DNA from: Nitrospira sp.
Lineage (GTDB): Bacteria > Nitrospirota > Nitrospiria > Nitrospirales > Nitrospiraceae
Assembly (NCBI GenBank): GCA_036984305.1
Contig: BQWY01000001.1
Coordinates: forward strand, 124,001 to 188,000
DNA length: 64,000 nucleotides
Direction of reading: 5' to 3'
The position numbers and the translations under genes were made by a program. Of this stretch, positions 17,041 to 26,155 are shown in pieces. The stretch's first letter is position 1, and each line of letters opens with the position of its first letter. Below the pieces are notes generated by a model. That model did not search any database, was not told where the DNA came from, and saw nothing but the letters and a program-made list of their open reading frames with translations.

Positions 17041-17553
17041 TCAGGACCCCGTCTCATTGAGAAAATCGAAGGTATCGCGCCAGCCCTTTCCGCGAAGCGG
17101 GAAATCCTTGCGCAACGGATAGCCCTCCGTGTAGTCGTCCGGCATCAGTATCCGACGCAAATCGGGGTGATTACGGAACCGGATCCCCATCATGTCGAAG
17201 ACCTCCCGCTCCATGAAATCGGCCCCGTGCCAAATGTCGACAAGCGAATCGACGATGCAATCGTGCTCGGGCACGCGGGTCTTGAGCCGAATGCGATGGC
17301 GCTTGCGGATCGAATAGAACTCGTAGACGACTTCGAAGCGCTCTTCATCATCCGGCCAATCCACCGAACTCACGTGCACGATATAGTCAAAATCCAGCGC
17401 CGGATCGTCGTGGAGAAACCTGGCCACATCGTGCAAGGAGTCCCGCGCCACGGTGACAGCCAGATCGCCGCGCCACTCCACGGCTTTCAGGAATCCGTTC
17501 GGAAAAGCCTCCTGGACTCGCCTGGCCAATATGGGAAGGGTCTCGGTCGTCAC
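17041..17553 (-). CDS. nuoC: NADH-quinone oxidoreductase subunit C
   Basis: This 30-kDa-type peripheral-arm subunit is 170 residues long from a GTG at 17553, two bases after the nuoB stop. The signature HDPALDFDYIVHVSSVDWPD and the C-terminal MMGIRFRNHPDLRRILMPDD with EGYPLRKDFP are typical. No ATG gives a sensible length, so GTG is the preferred start. It scaffolds NuoD and NuoB. Confidence 0.94.
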   Translation of the reverse strand: MTTETLPILARRVQEAFPNGFLKAVEWRGDLAVTVARDSLHDVARFLHDDPALDFDYIVHVSSVDWPDDEERFEVVYEFYSIRKRHRIRLKTRVPEHDCIVDSLVDIWHGADFMEREVFDMMGIRFRNHPDLRRILMPDDYTEGYPLRKDFPLRGKGWRDTFDFLNETGS

Positions 17554-17555
17554 GA

Positions 17556-18083
17556 CTACACCTTCAAGGCCGCCTTGATCCGTTCCGGCTGTTTCGTAAA
17601 CACCCGCTTCTGCATGATGCGTTCTTGCAGCTTCAAGATGCCGTCGAACAATGCCTCCGGGGTGGGAGGACAGCCGGGGACATAAATATCGACGGGGACG
17701 AAGCGGTCGACGCCCTGCACTACGCTGTAACTGTCGTAGATGTTGCCGGAGGTTGCGCAAGACCCCATCGCGATCACGTACTTGGGTTCGGGCATCTGGT
17801 CGTAAATTTTTCGAATCACCGGCGCCATGCGTCGGCACACGGTTCCAGCCACAATCATCAAGTCTGACTGCCGTGGCGAAGCGCGAAAGACGCCTGCACC
17901 GTACCGGTCCATGTCGTATCGTGACGATACCGCGGCGATCATCTCAATCGCGCAACAGGCCAATCCGAACGTCATCGGCCAGAGAGACCCCTTTCTGGCC
18001 CAGTTGACCGCCCTTTCCACCGTCGTGGTAATGACGTCGGCCTGCCCGTCCTTCTCGTGGCTGCCGATCTGAATCAGTCCCAT
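17556..18083 (-). CDS. nuoB: NADH-quinone oxidoreductase subunit B
   Basis: This PSST-type subunit of 175 residues carries the terminal 4Fe-4S cluster N2. All four ligands are visible: the tandem Cys pair in [10 protein letters not shown], the Cys of [17 protein letters not shown] and the Cys of [10 protein letters not shown]. It forms the quinone-reduction site with NuoD. Its ATG lies inside the end of nuoA, a 10-base overlap indicating coupled translation. Confidence 0.96.
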   Translation of the reverse strand: MGLIQIGSHEKDGQADVITTTVERAVNWARKGSLWPMTFGLACCAIEMIAAVSSRYDMDRYGAGVFRASPRQSDLMIVAGTVCRRMAPVIRKIYDQMPEPKYVIAMGSCATSGNIYDSYSVVQGVDRFVPVDIYVPGCPPTPEALFDGILKLQERIMQKRVFTKQPERIKAALKV

Positions 18084-18457
18084 TCGAGGGCTCCCTTCCG
18101 CCAGGCATAAACATAAGCCACGACGAATAACCCAATGAAGATCATCATTTCGATGAGGCCGATCAATCCGATCTTGCTGAAGACCACGGCCCAGGGATAC
18201 AGGAAAATCACCTCAATATCGAAAATCACGAACAGCATGGCAAAGATATAGTAGCGAACCGGAAACGGCATCCGTGCGTCGGAAAATGGCTCGGAACCGC
18301 ACTCATAGGCGCTAAGCTTTTCGGGTTCTGGATACTTCGGCTGGACAAAATAGCTGATGACCAGCGTGACGACTCCGAAAGCCAACGCCACGAAGATAAA
18401 CAACAAAATCGGGAAATAATCCCCGAGATATTGAAGGAGTAGCTCTGACGGCACCAT
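18074..18457 (-). CDS. nuoA: NADH-quinone oxidoreductase subunit A
   Basis: This small membrane subunit has three helices and is 127 residues long from the ATG at 18457. The family motif [20 protein letters not shown] is present between TM1 and TM2, with its conserved Cys, followed by [16 protein letters not shown] at 18493 would extend it by 12 residues, but the ATG fits the family N-terminus better. It is the first gene of the operon, about 40 bases downstream of a plausible promoter. Confidence 0.95.
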   Translation of the reverse strand: MVPSELLLQYLGDYFPILLFIFVALAFGVVTLVISYFVQPKYPEPEKLSAYECGSEPFSDARMPFPVRYYIFAMLFVIFDIEVIFLYPWAVVFSKIGLIGLIEMMIFIGLFVVAYVYAWRKGALEWD

Positions 18458-18505
18458 CGGCAATCCCGAACAGGTGACGACTCGATTGGCCAAAAAAGAG
18501 CCGCA

Positions 18506-18535
18506 ATCTTAGTCACCGCTCGGAGCCAATAGCAA
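18506..18535 (-). promoter_or_regulatory. Predicted sigma70-type promoter of the nuo operon
   Basis: Reading the minus strand, a TTGCTA (18535-18530) is followed after 18 bases by TAAGAT (18511-18506). Transcription would start near 18499, leaving a leader of about 40 bases before the nuoA ATG. The assignment rests on motif match and position only. Confidence 0.4.
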
Positions 18536-19009
18536 GCGAACAAAGGACCTAGCCGTGCCCACCCCGAAAGTCCTAAATGGCCCTGTATATCGCCAGGATC
18601 GATATCGATTAGCAGATACGTCGGGACAATCATGATGCCCACGCATGATGTCTGTGATCGGGCGGAGGAGGGCGACTGCCTATGACCGATCAGCCGTGCT
18701 CTGACCGTCGCATGTGCGACGGCGGCGTTCGCAGGTTGGGCGGACCTGTGGCATCCACCTCATCCCATTCGGCCTCGAGCGGCGGAATGGGTTTTCCCTT
18801 CTTTCGCCGGTGGATCTGTGTATCGAGGCGACGGGATGGTTTCGCCGAGGCACCGCGTTTAGTCGGTTCGGGTAGCATTAGTTTCTATCTTATACCTCAC
18901 GGCATTGGAGGGGAAGGGGTCGATTGAGCTCGAATCGAATGCCATCTCCGGAGCCACCGATTTCTCGAAGGAGAATCGTCTGAGCGGCTGCTCCAACTCT
19001 GTCGATTGC
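18536..19009. other. Divergent intergenic region between nuoA and the OmpA-like gene
   Basis: About 470 bases lie between the two divergent promoters. A 62-codon minus-strand frame (18690-18878) is rich in basic residues and Pro and has no Shine-Dalgarno sequence. An overlapping 81-codon plus-strand frame is equally unsupported. I see no RNA gene, riboswitch or repeat. The minus-strand frame could be a small lineage-specific protein, but the sequence alone does not show it. Confidence 0.4.
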
Positions 19010-19037
19010 TTGACAGGTGACTGCGATCTGCTAAGGT
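19010..19037 (+). promoter_or_regulatory. Predicted sigma70-type promoter of the OmpA-like gene
   Basis: A perfect TTGACA (19010-19015) is followed after 16 bases by TAAGGT (19032-19037). A TAGGAGA ribosome-binding site precedes the ATG at 19059. The very short leader implied by this spacing is a reason for caution. Confidence 0.4.
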
Positions 19038-19058
19038 TCGTTGGTGTAGGAGAAATCC

Positions 19059-20738
19059 ATGAAAAACCTTACAAAGCTCGCATTTCGCACGGCGATGGTC
19101 CTGGGTCTGACGGTGCCGGGGCTCGCCCCCGATCTCCACGCGGGCTATATCACTGATCCCATCGTAGAAAGCGTGGTCCGCGGCGACCAGACCTACGCTT
19201 TTCCCGCTGGCGCCATTCGCACCGATCAGCCTCTCGATGGGGTCGTGAACCAGATCACGGGCGATAATCAGGTGACCGGTAATCGCATGATCAGTGGCGG
19301 GACCCATTCGATTTATCTGCGATTGGATCTCGATCAAGAGGCGACGGTGGGCTCGTTGTATACGGTCTATCGTCGGACCCATAAGGTCTATCACCCCGCC
19401 ACCCGTCAATACCTGGGAGAATTGATCCAGCGGTTAGGTGTGGTCAAGCTGACCGAGGTCGAAGGGCGCCTGGCGGTCGGCAAATTAGTGGCGTCATTCA
19501 ATTCTATTGGCCCAGGCGATCATCTCGTGCGATTCACGCCGCCCGAAGAGGCCGAAGTCGCTCAGCCGGTGTCGCGACCCGCGCCAGACGCGCAAGGCAT
19601 GGTGGTGGACTTTGTTGCCTACCGCACGCTGACCGGTCAGCGACAGGTTGTCTATATCGACCGGGGTCGTAATGACGGCTTTCGAACGGGAGATCGTCTG
19701 CAGCTCTTCCGTGTGGGCGGGGGATTGCCCCGGCGCGTTCTGGGCGAAGTCAAGGTGATCGCCACGGAAGACACGACCTCCACGGTGCTCGTGACGAAAA
19801 CGATTGCGCCTCTCCTGATCGGTGACCGCGTCGTGATGAAAACACCGGCGCCGGACCGTGCGGCCGAGTTGGAGTCGCTCCCGATCACCGAAAAGGAGCA
19901 GGTGCGGGAGCTTGCGAAAAAGATCGACGATCTTGCACGCGAGAGCGAGGGCAGGTCGAGCGCCCATGTCGACCAAAGCGGCAGGCGGGTTGTGGTGAAC
20001 CTGGACGAAAAAACCGATCAGCTCTATTTCGATTCTGGCGAGGCCGTCGTCAAAGCCGACGGCATCCCCCTCCTGAAGAAAATCGGTGACATGCTGAGAG
20101 AAATGCCGGACCAACTGATACGCGTGGAAGGCCACACGGACAGTCAGGAGATCGGCCCCAGCCTAAAAAGCAAATTTCCGACGAATTGGGAGTTGTCCAA
20201 GGCGCGTGCCGCCGGTGTCGCACATTATTTGACTCAGGAATCCGGGCTTGATGCTGATCGGCTGACTTCGGTGGGGTATGGGGCGACACAGCCTGTGGCT
20301 CCCAACACGACGGAAGAGGGGCGCCAGCGCAATCGCCGCGTCGAAATCATCATTCAGCCTGCGGATGCCGCAAAGCAGACCGAGCCCGAAGCCCCGACCT
20401 TTACGGAGCACTCCGTGCCCAGCAAGTCGGCCGGAACGACCCTCTCCACCGTTGCCACACCGTCTCTGAACGACGGTGGTTCGACCTCGCCGGTTCCGGA
20501 TGGCGCAATGTCGACGCTGCACTCCACAGCCGACGCGAATCCGCCCGCCACGGGTTCGGATCCCGTGACGGATTCGACGGCTGCGGGCGCTGGAGCAGCC
20601 CCGGACGTTCCCGGGCCAACCAGCCAGACCGATACTCCGGCTGCCGACTCATCGGTGACCGATCCGGTTCAGGGCGATGACAAGACATCAGGCTTGCCGT
20701 TGCCTGCCGACGCTCCTCCCCTCCACGGGAACATGTAA
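19059..20738 (+). CDS. OmpA-family peptidoglycan-binding envelope protein
   Basis: The 559-residue protein has a signal peptide (MKNLTKLAF..., cleavage likely after LHA). An N-terminal half of about 280 residues resembles the beta-rich LysM-adjacent regions of Nitrospira-type envelope proteins (VYRRTHKVYHP, DRLQLFRVG). The OmpA C-terminal domain is at about residues 320-435, with VEGHTDSQEIG, NWELSKARAAGVAHYL and GYGATQPVAPN...RQRNRRVEIII for binding diaminopimelate. A tail of about 120 residues rich in Pro/Ser/Thr/Ala follows, where the OmpA domain normally ends the protein. It probably links the outer membrane or periplasm to peptidoglycan. Confidence 0.88.
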   Translation: MKNLTKLAFRTAMVLGLTVPGLAPDLHAGYITDPIVESVVRGDQTYAFPAGAIRTDQPLDGVVNQITGDNQVTGNRMISGGTHSIYLRLDLDQEATVGSLYTVYRRTHKVYHPATRQYLGELIQRLGVVKLTEVEGRLAVGKLVASFNSIGPGDHLVRFTPPEEAEVAQPVSRPAPDAQGMVVDFVAYRTLTGQRQVVYIDRGRNDGFRTGDRLQLFRVGGGLPRRVLGEVKVIATEDTTSTVLVTKTIAPLLIGDRVVMKTPAPDRAAELESLPITEKEQVRELAKKIDDLARESEGRSSAHVDQSGRRVVVNLDEKTDQLYFDSGEAVVKADGIPLLKKIGDMLREMPDQLIRVEGHTDSQEIGPSLKSKFPTNWELSKARAAGVAHYLTQESGLDADRLTSVGYGATQPVAPNTTEEGRQRNRRVEIIIQPADAAKQTEPEAPTFTEHSVPSKSAGTTLSTVATPSLNDGGSTSPVPDGAMSTLHSTADANPPATGSDPVTDSTAAGAGAAPDVPGPTSQTDTPAADSSVTDPVQGDDKTSGLPLPADAPPLHGNM

Positions 20739-20886
20739 TCGAAGCCCCCTCCGTTTTCGCTCTATTTCCGCTCACGGACGGTGACGCTGGCGATTGTGCG
20801 ACCGGCCGTGGACTGCTAAGATCGTCACCGCGCTTCCCGGCTGGGCGCGCCGGTTCCCGAGCCCAATCCTATCATCGCGATTTCCA

Positions 20887-23121
20887 GTGTCACTGTACGC
20901 CGACGTCGTCGTTCCCCGACATTTCGCTCGCCCCTTTACTTATCTGGTGCCTGAAACCCTACGGGCAACCCTGCATGTGGGGGATGCCGTGTTAGTTCCC
21001 TTTGGGGCCGTGACGGTTCGCGGCCTCGTCGTCGACGTTCGTCCGACTGACGTCGGGGTGCCCGAATTGAGGCGAGTCCGGGCCATCATCGGACTCAGCT
21101 GTGATGAGGGTTCCGCACAGGTCGACGGTCGATTGTTGGACCTCGCCCGATGGATTGCCCAGCATTACCTGGCCTCGCTCGGACAGTGTCTACGCTTGAT
21201 TCTTCCTCCGGCTGGCGCCCCGGGCAGGGTGGAGCGCTATGTCGCCACGGAGAAGGGAATCGAGGCGCTGGCCGTCGGGAGGGCATTGTCGGAAATCGAT
21301 CGGCAGCTGGTACAACGACTTACCGCACGTCCAGGTGGAACCTTCAAAGAACTGAGAAAGGCCGTGCCGAATCTGAGCCGAGCCCGGGTCACCTCGGCGA
21401 TGGAGCAAGGATGGATCCGCACTTCCGTAGTTGCTCCCCCTGCCCCTTCCAACCAGATCGAGACCTCGGATAGTCCGGCAGATGTGCACGTGAGCGCGTG
21501 CCAGCTCCCCAAGGACGACCCCATCCCGAGATCCCGCATTGAACGGAAGACGTTCTCGGCTTCGCTGTTCGAAGCCCAAGCGGATCGACGTCTTGCCGTG
21601 ATGCTGGCAGGGCTCGAGGCGGCGGTCGCGGCGAGTCGCAATGCGATCGTGTTAGCGCCGGAGGTTCGACGCGCGGCAACTATTTGGGGGGAAGTGCGGG
21701 CGCGATGGGGGCCTTTAGCCGAGCTGTGGCACGGCGAACGCTCCCCGGCCGAACGCGCGGCGGCCTGGCAACGCATTCGTTCCGGAGCGGTGCGGATGGT
21801 CGTTGGGACCAGAGCCGCGATACTCGCCCCGCTGGACGAGATCGGCTTGATCGTCGTCGAGGAGGAAGATCATACGGCGTATAAGGATGAACAAGAGCCT
21901 CGATATCATGCCCGCGATGTCGCCTGGAAGCGGGCTGAGCTGGAGCATGCGGTGCTGCTGTTGTTGAGCGCGCATGCCTCGCTCGAAACGCGCGTGCGCA
22001 TCGAGGAGACCAGGGAGCAATCGCACGCCACCCTGACGCAGGTTACTCCGTCGGTTCCAGTCGAGGTGGTGTCGTTGCCGTATCCTCCGCAGGAAACCGT
22101 CCTCTCACCTGAGATGGAGCAGGCCATTCGAGAAACCGTCCAATCTGGCGGACGAGTTGCATTATATCTCAATCGTCGGGGCTATGCCCCGGCCCTCGTC
22201 TGCCGGGCATGCCGGGCGGTCCCGCGCTGCTCGCAGTGCCAGGTTGCGCTCGCCTACTCGCAGGAATCCCGGCGGGTGCGTTGTCGTGCGTGTGGGATGC
22301 AATCGCCGGCGCCTGATCGGTGCCCGGCATGTCAGGGTGCGCACTTTGATCTGGTTGGCTGCGGCACCGAGCGCTTGGAGGCCGAGGTCAGGACCTTGTT
22401 TCCAAATGCCTGCATCGTCCGGATGGATCGGGACACCGCGACGCCACGAGGGCGAATGACCCGAGTTCGTCGTGGGGCTGCCATGTCGCACCCCGTTCCA
22501 TGGCAGATTGCCGTAGGCACCAGGCTCATGATTCGCGAGCTTCCCGAACGCTCCTGTGTGTTCGTAGGCATCGCGTATGCCGAAGCCGGGTTGCAGGTTC
22601 CCGACTTTCGGGCATCGGAACGGACGTACCAGGAGCTGTCGGATGTCGTCTCGCTGGCGGATCCGACCGTTGGAGGACGTGTCCTGATGCAGACGTGCCT
22701 GCCGACGCATCCGGTCATTCGTGCGGTGGTCACTGGCGATCGAGATTTGTGGGAGCGTGAGGAAATAGTCTTGCGCCAAGCCCTGGAATATCCCCCCTAT
22801 GCGTGCATGGCGGCCTTGGACGTGAGCGGGCCGCGCGAAGAGGACGTCCGCATGCTTGCCGGGCACTGGGCAGGGTTGCTGCAAGGAGGATCCAGTCAAT
22901 CGAGTCGCAGTGGGCAGGATGGGGCTTGTGCCGTTCTGGGACCGGTAGCGGCATCGGCCACGCGCGCGCGAGGTCGATCAAGGTGGCGATTGATCGTCAA
23001 GGGACGCGACGGTGCGCGCGTACGTGCGCTGGTGCGAGAGACACGCGACACCTTGGCCGGGCAGGCCAGTCGCAAGGGGATCAGGTTGTCCGTGGACGTC
23101 GATCCTCTTGATCTGGCGTAG
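20887..23121 (+). CDS. priA: PriA-like primosomal protein with degenerate helicase motifs
   Basis: The product aligns with PriA (replication-restart protein) over its length. It has the N-terminal 3'-DNA-binding domain (ADVVVPRHFARPFTY), the VVEEEDHTAYKDEQEPRYHARDVA block, the eight zinc-binding Cys (CRAC, CSQC, CRAC, CPAC) and the PDFRASERTYQEL block. The ATPase motifs are lost. The P-loop expected before IVLAPEV is replaced by SASLFEAQADRR, the DEEH box reads EEEDH, motif V reads GTRLMIRELP and the QVAGRAGR motif VI reads DVVSLADP. Helicase activity is therefore unlikely, while DNA and partner binding may persist. A GTG at 20887 gives the family N-terminus (744 residues); an upstream TTG is less likely. 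Confidence 0.85.
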   Translation: MSLYADVVVPRHFARPFTYLVPETLRATLHVGDAVLVPFGAVTVRGLVVDVRPTDVGVPELRRVRAIIGLSCDEGSAQVDGRLLDLARWIAQHYLASLGQCLRLILPPAGAPGRVERYVATEKGIEALAVGRALSEIDRQLVQRLTARPGGTFKELRKAVPNLSRARVTSAMEQGWIRTSVVAPPAPSNQIETSDSPADVHVSACQLPKDDPIPRSRIERKTFSASLFEAQADRRLAVMLAGLEAAVAASRNAIVLAPEVRRAATIWGEVRARWGPLAELWHGERSPAERAAAWQRIRSGAVRMVVGTRAAILAPLDEIGLIVVEEEDHTAYKDEQEPRYHARDVAWKRAELEHAVLLLLSAHASLETRVRIEETREQSHATLTQVTPSVPVEVVSLPYPPQETVLSPEMEQAIRETVQSGGRVALYLNRRGYAPALVCRACRAVPRCSQCQVALAYSQESRRVRCRACGMQSPAPDRCPACQGAHFDLVGCGTERLEAEVRTLFPNACIVRMDRDTATPRGRMTRVRRGAAMSHPVPWQIAVGTRLMIRELPERSCVFVGIAYAEAGLQVPDFRASERTYQELSDVVSLADPTVGGRVLMQTCLPTHPVIRAVVTGDRDLWEREEIVLRQALEYPPYACMAALDVSGPREEDVRMLAGHWAGLLQGGSSQSSRSGQDGACAVLGPVAASATRARGRSRWRLIVKGRDGARVRALVRETRDTLAGQASRKGIRLSVDVDPLDLA

Positions 23122-23154
23122 TCAGGAGGAGTCGGGAAAAAGGAGCATACGGGT

Positions 23155-23604
23155 TCAGCGATGCCGCTTTTTCCTGCTTTTTTTGGCAGATCCTTCCAAG
23201 TGTGATTGCGCGGCTGAAGCCGCGAGTGCAGCAGAATTGGCGGAGGCCTTGGACCTGGCGGCCCATCGAAAGAGTCCGTATGAAAACGTGAGCCAAAAAA
23301 TCGACGAGAACAAGCCGAAAAGCATGGCCGTGAGGAGCGTGGTCATTTGCTCGTCCGTCGGTTCAATCCCCGATTGCTTGACCTGCACCATAAGGACAAC
23401 TGGCCAGGTAAGGCTCTCCAGGCCGAGCAACAGGGTGGCCCACGCCCAGATCGATAAGACCTGCGAGCCGACCCACAAGAGAAAGATCGCCACCGCGAGC
23501 GTCGCGAACAACGCGAACTCGAGCGACAGCTGTCCGGCCAGGACCCAGAGTCCTATCGTGACGACCAGGCTACCGAGGACAGCGTTGAGTTGAAGGATCC
23601 ACAT
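23155..23604 (-). CDS. Small integral membrane protein of unknown function
   Basis: The 149-residue protein has about four hydrophobic helices (residues 5-25, 30-50, 52-75 and 87-113). A cytoplasmic tail follows, first Ala/Ser-rich and then strongly basic (KKSRKKRHR at the end). No family is recognised. It is convergent with priA, with about 30 bases between stops, and lies downstream of the CheY-like gene on the same strand. The composition and clear topology support a real gene. Confidence 0.65.
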   Translation of the reverse strand: MWILQLNAVLGSLVVTIGLWVLAGQLSLEFALFATLAVAIFLLWVGSQVLSIWAWATLLLGLESLTWPVVLMVQVKQSGIEPTDEQMTTLLTAMLFGLFSSIFWLTFSYGLFRWAARSKASANSAALAASAAQSHLEGSAKKSRKKRHR

Positions 23605-23688
23605 GCGAGGCGGCGCGGCGCGGTTGTGAGGTGTGGGGGTACTTGGTGACGGGCGTTGAGCTCGCGACGGACGTTGGACGTGCAGGCG

Positions 23689-24060
23689 CTACTTGACCAG
23701 TTCGGCTTCGGCGGCCTCGACCAGTTCCTTTAACTCGAAGGGCTTGTGCAGGGTTCGACGAGCGCCCAGCATTTTGGCGACCTCGAGGTAGTTCAGCACG
23801 CCGATCATTTCGCTCCCCCCCGTGATCGCGATCACTTTGACGGTCGGAAACTCCCGGCGCAACTGGATAATGCTTTCGAGCCCGTCCTGTCCAGGCATCA
23901 AGATATCCATGATGACCAAATCAGTGGGATTTCGACGGTATTGCTCCAAGGCCTCTTTGCCGTCCTTCGCATCCTGCACTGCGAAATCGGCCTGTTCGAG
24001 TGCCTGCCGCATCAGAAGGCGGAGCTGCTCCTCGTCGTCGACTATGAGGACCGAAGCCAT
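23689..24060 (-). CDS. CheY-like single-domain response regulator
   Basis: This 123-residue receiver domain has no output domain. Landmarks are VLIVDDEEQLR (acidic pair), LVIMDILMPGQDG with the phospho-acceptor Asp, AITGG with the Thr, and LHKPFELKEL with the Lys. A GAGAGG seven bases before the ATG at 24060 decides the start; the frame extends further upstream without support. It lies 95 bases downstream of glgB on the same strand. No kinase is adjacent, so its partner is unknown. Confidence 0.9.
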   Translation of the reverse strand: MASVLIVDDEEQLRLLMRQALEQADFAVQDAKDGKEALEQYRRNPTDLVIMDILMPGQDGLESIIQLRREFPTVKVIAITGGSEMIGVLNYLEVAKMLGARRTLHKPFELKELVEAAEAELVK

Positions 24061-24155
24061 GGAATTCCTCTCGAATCTGGCGAACTGCGCGCACGGAGGG
24101 CAAATTCCATCATCTTCCGAGGTTCGATGCAAGCTTTTTCAGGGTGTGGCCTCGG

Positions 24156-26093
24156 TTACTGGGCCGGACCGGCCAGGAACACGATTCCCAAAGGTGGCAG
24201 TGTCAGGTCGACCGAGTAGGGTCGACCATGGTATGGCACGGGGTCGGCCGTGATCCGACCTACGTTACCGAGACCGCTTCCTCCATAGTCCCGTGCATTG
24301 CTATTGAGGACTTCGCGCCACGCGCCCGCGATCGGCACGCCGATCCGATAGTCGAACCGGGGAACGGGGGTGAAGTTACACACGACGGCGACGACCGACT
24401 CGGAGGCCGACCCTCGTCGCAGCCAACTGATGACGCTCGCTTCCGCATCGTGGCAGTCGATCCACTCAAATCCGTGAGGGTTGCAATCCGACCAATGCAG
24501 GGCCGGTGTCTCGCGGTACAGCCGGTTCAGATCCGCGACCCACCGGGCCACGCCCTGATGCGGCGCCGACTCGCAGAGATGCCAGTCCAAACTGCGCTCG
24601 TGGTTCCATTCCTGCCACTGTCCGAATTCTCCGCCCATGAACAGCATTTTCTTGCCAGGCTGCCCGTACATGGATCCAAAGAGCAGGCGAAGATTGGCGA
24701 ACTTCTGCCAGTCGTCGCCGGGCATTCTTCCCAGGAGCGATCCCTTGCCATGTACGACTTCGTCGTGGGAGAGCGCCAATACGAAGTTTTCATTGAACGC
24801 GTAGAGCATGCGGTCGGTGAGGTGGTCGTGGTGGTAACGGCGATAGATCGGATCCTTGGCGCAGTAGGTGAGGGTATCGTGCCTCCAGCCCATGTCCCAC
24901 TTAAATCCAAAACCAAGGCCGCCGATGTACGTTGGACGCGAAACCGCCGTCCAGGACGTCGACTCCTCCGCGATCATCTGGATGCCGGGAAAATGACGAT
25001 AGCACGTTTCGTTCAACTGCCGCAGAAACTGAATGGCGCCGAGGTTCTCCCGCCCGCCGAATTCGTTTGGTATCCATTCCCCGTCCCGGCGCGAGTAGTC
25101 GCGGTAGAGCATCGACGCGACCGCATCCACCCGGAGTCCGTCGGCGTGATAGCGGTCCAGCCAAAAGTGTGCACTGCTCAAGAGCAGGCTCCGGACCTCG
25201 TGCCGGTCGTAGTTGGGAATGGCACTCTGCCAGTCGGGATGGTAGCCCTGCCGGGGATCGGCGTGTTCGTACAGATGCGTGCCGTCGAAAAATGCCAGCC
25301 CGTGGGCGTCGGTCGGGAAATGGGATGGCACCCAATCGAGCAGCACGCCGATCCCATGCTGGTGGAGATAGTCGATGAGATACATGAAGTCTTGCGGTGT
25401 TCCATAGCGGCTGGTGGGTGCGAAATAGCCGGTCGTTTGATACCCCCATGATCCATAGAAGGGATGCTCCATGACCGGGAGCAGCTCTACGTGCGTGAAG
25501 CCCATCGTGGTGACATAATCCGCGAGGCGGGGAGCAAGTTCCCGATAGCTGAGCCAGCGATTGCTTTGCTCGGGGACGCGTTGCCAAGATCCGAGATGAA
25601 CCTCGTATATGGAGACAGGGGCGACGTGATCCTGCCGCTCTCCTCGCGAGGCCATCCACGCCTGATCCTGCCATCCGTATGTTAGGTCCCAGACGACCGA
25701 CGCCGTCTTGGGCACCTGCTCATGGAGCGTGCCGAAGGGGTCGGCTTTCTCAACGGCATAGCCGTGCAGATGCGACTCAACGTGGTACTTGTACAACGTA
25801 CCTTGTTTCACGCCCGCTACGAACCCTTCCCAGAGGCCGGAACGCTCGACCGGATGAAGTGTCTCCCCCGGGGTGGTCCACCCATTGAAGTCGCCGAATA
25901 CCGATACCCGGCGGGCATTGGGGGCCCAGACGGCAAACCACGTCCCGACCACGCCGTTGACGTTGCCAAGGTGGGCCCCCAGTTTGTCGTACAGGCGGAG
26001 GTGGGTGCCCTCGTTGAAGAAGTGCAGGTCATCGGCCGTCAGCCGTGACCAGGCGCGGGCGTGGGCGGTGTGGGAAGCAGGTCGGCGTACCAT
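24156..26093 (-). CDS. glgB: 1,4-alpha-glucan branching enzyme
   Basis: GlgB introduces alpha-1,6 branches into glycogen. The 645-residue protein has an N-terminal CBM48 domain ([20 protein letters not shown]), then the GH13 barrel. The barrel shows [10 protein letters not shown], the nucleophile Asp in [12 protein letters not shown], the acid/base Glu in MIAEESTSW and the stabilising region [12 protein letters not shown], plus a C-terminal beta domain. The length matches the shorter class of branching enzymes (630-730). No other glycogen genes are nearby, so it stands alone in the window. Confidence 0.95.
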   Translation of the reverse strand: MVRRPASHTAHARAWSRLTADDLHFFNEGTHLRLYDKLGAHLGNVNGVVGTWFAVWAPNARRVSVFGDFNGWTTPGETLHPVERSGLWEGFVAGVKQGTLYKYHVESHLHGYAVEKADPFGTLHEQVPKTASVVWDLTYGWQDQAWMASRGERQDHVAPVSIYEVHLGSWQRVPEQSNRWLSYRELAPRLADYVTTMGFTHVELLPVMEHPFYGSWGYQTTGYFAPTSRYGTPQDFMYLIDYLHQHGIGVLLDWVPSHFPTDAHGLAFFDGTHLYEHADPRQGYHPDWQSAIPNYDRHEVRSLLLSSAHFWLDRYHADGLRVDAVASMLYRDYSRRDGEWIPNEFGGRENLGAIQFLRQLNETCYRHFPGIQMIAEESTSWTAVSRPTYIGGLGFGFKWDMGWRHDTLTYCAKDPIYRRYHHDHLTDRMLYAFNENFVLALSHDEVVHGKGSLLGRMPGDDWQKFANLRLLFGSMYGQPGKKMLFMGGEFGQWQEWNHERSLDWHLCESAPHQGVARWVADLNRLYRETPALHWSDCNPHGFEWIDCHDAEASVISWLRRGSASESVVAVVCNFTPVPRFDYRIGVPIAGAWREVLNSNARDYGGSGLGNVGRITADPVPYHGRPYSVDLTLPPLGIVFLAGPAQ

Positions 26094-26155
26094 GCGGTGG
26101 CCATTCTACCCCAGACCATGCGAGAACGTCAGCCACTTCTGCTCGCCAATCCATA

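Noticed and set aside
18690-18878. 62-codon minus-strand frame in the nuo/OmpA divergent gap
   Set aside because: No Shine-Dalgarno sequence and no motif; an overlapping frame on the other strand is equally open. Kept only as a note.
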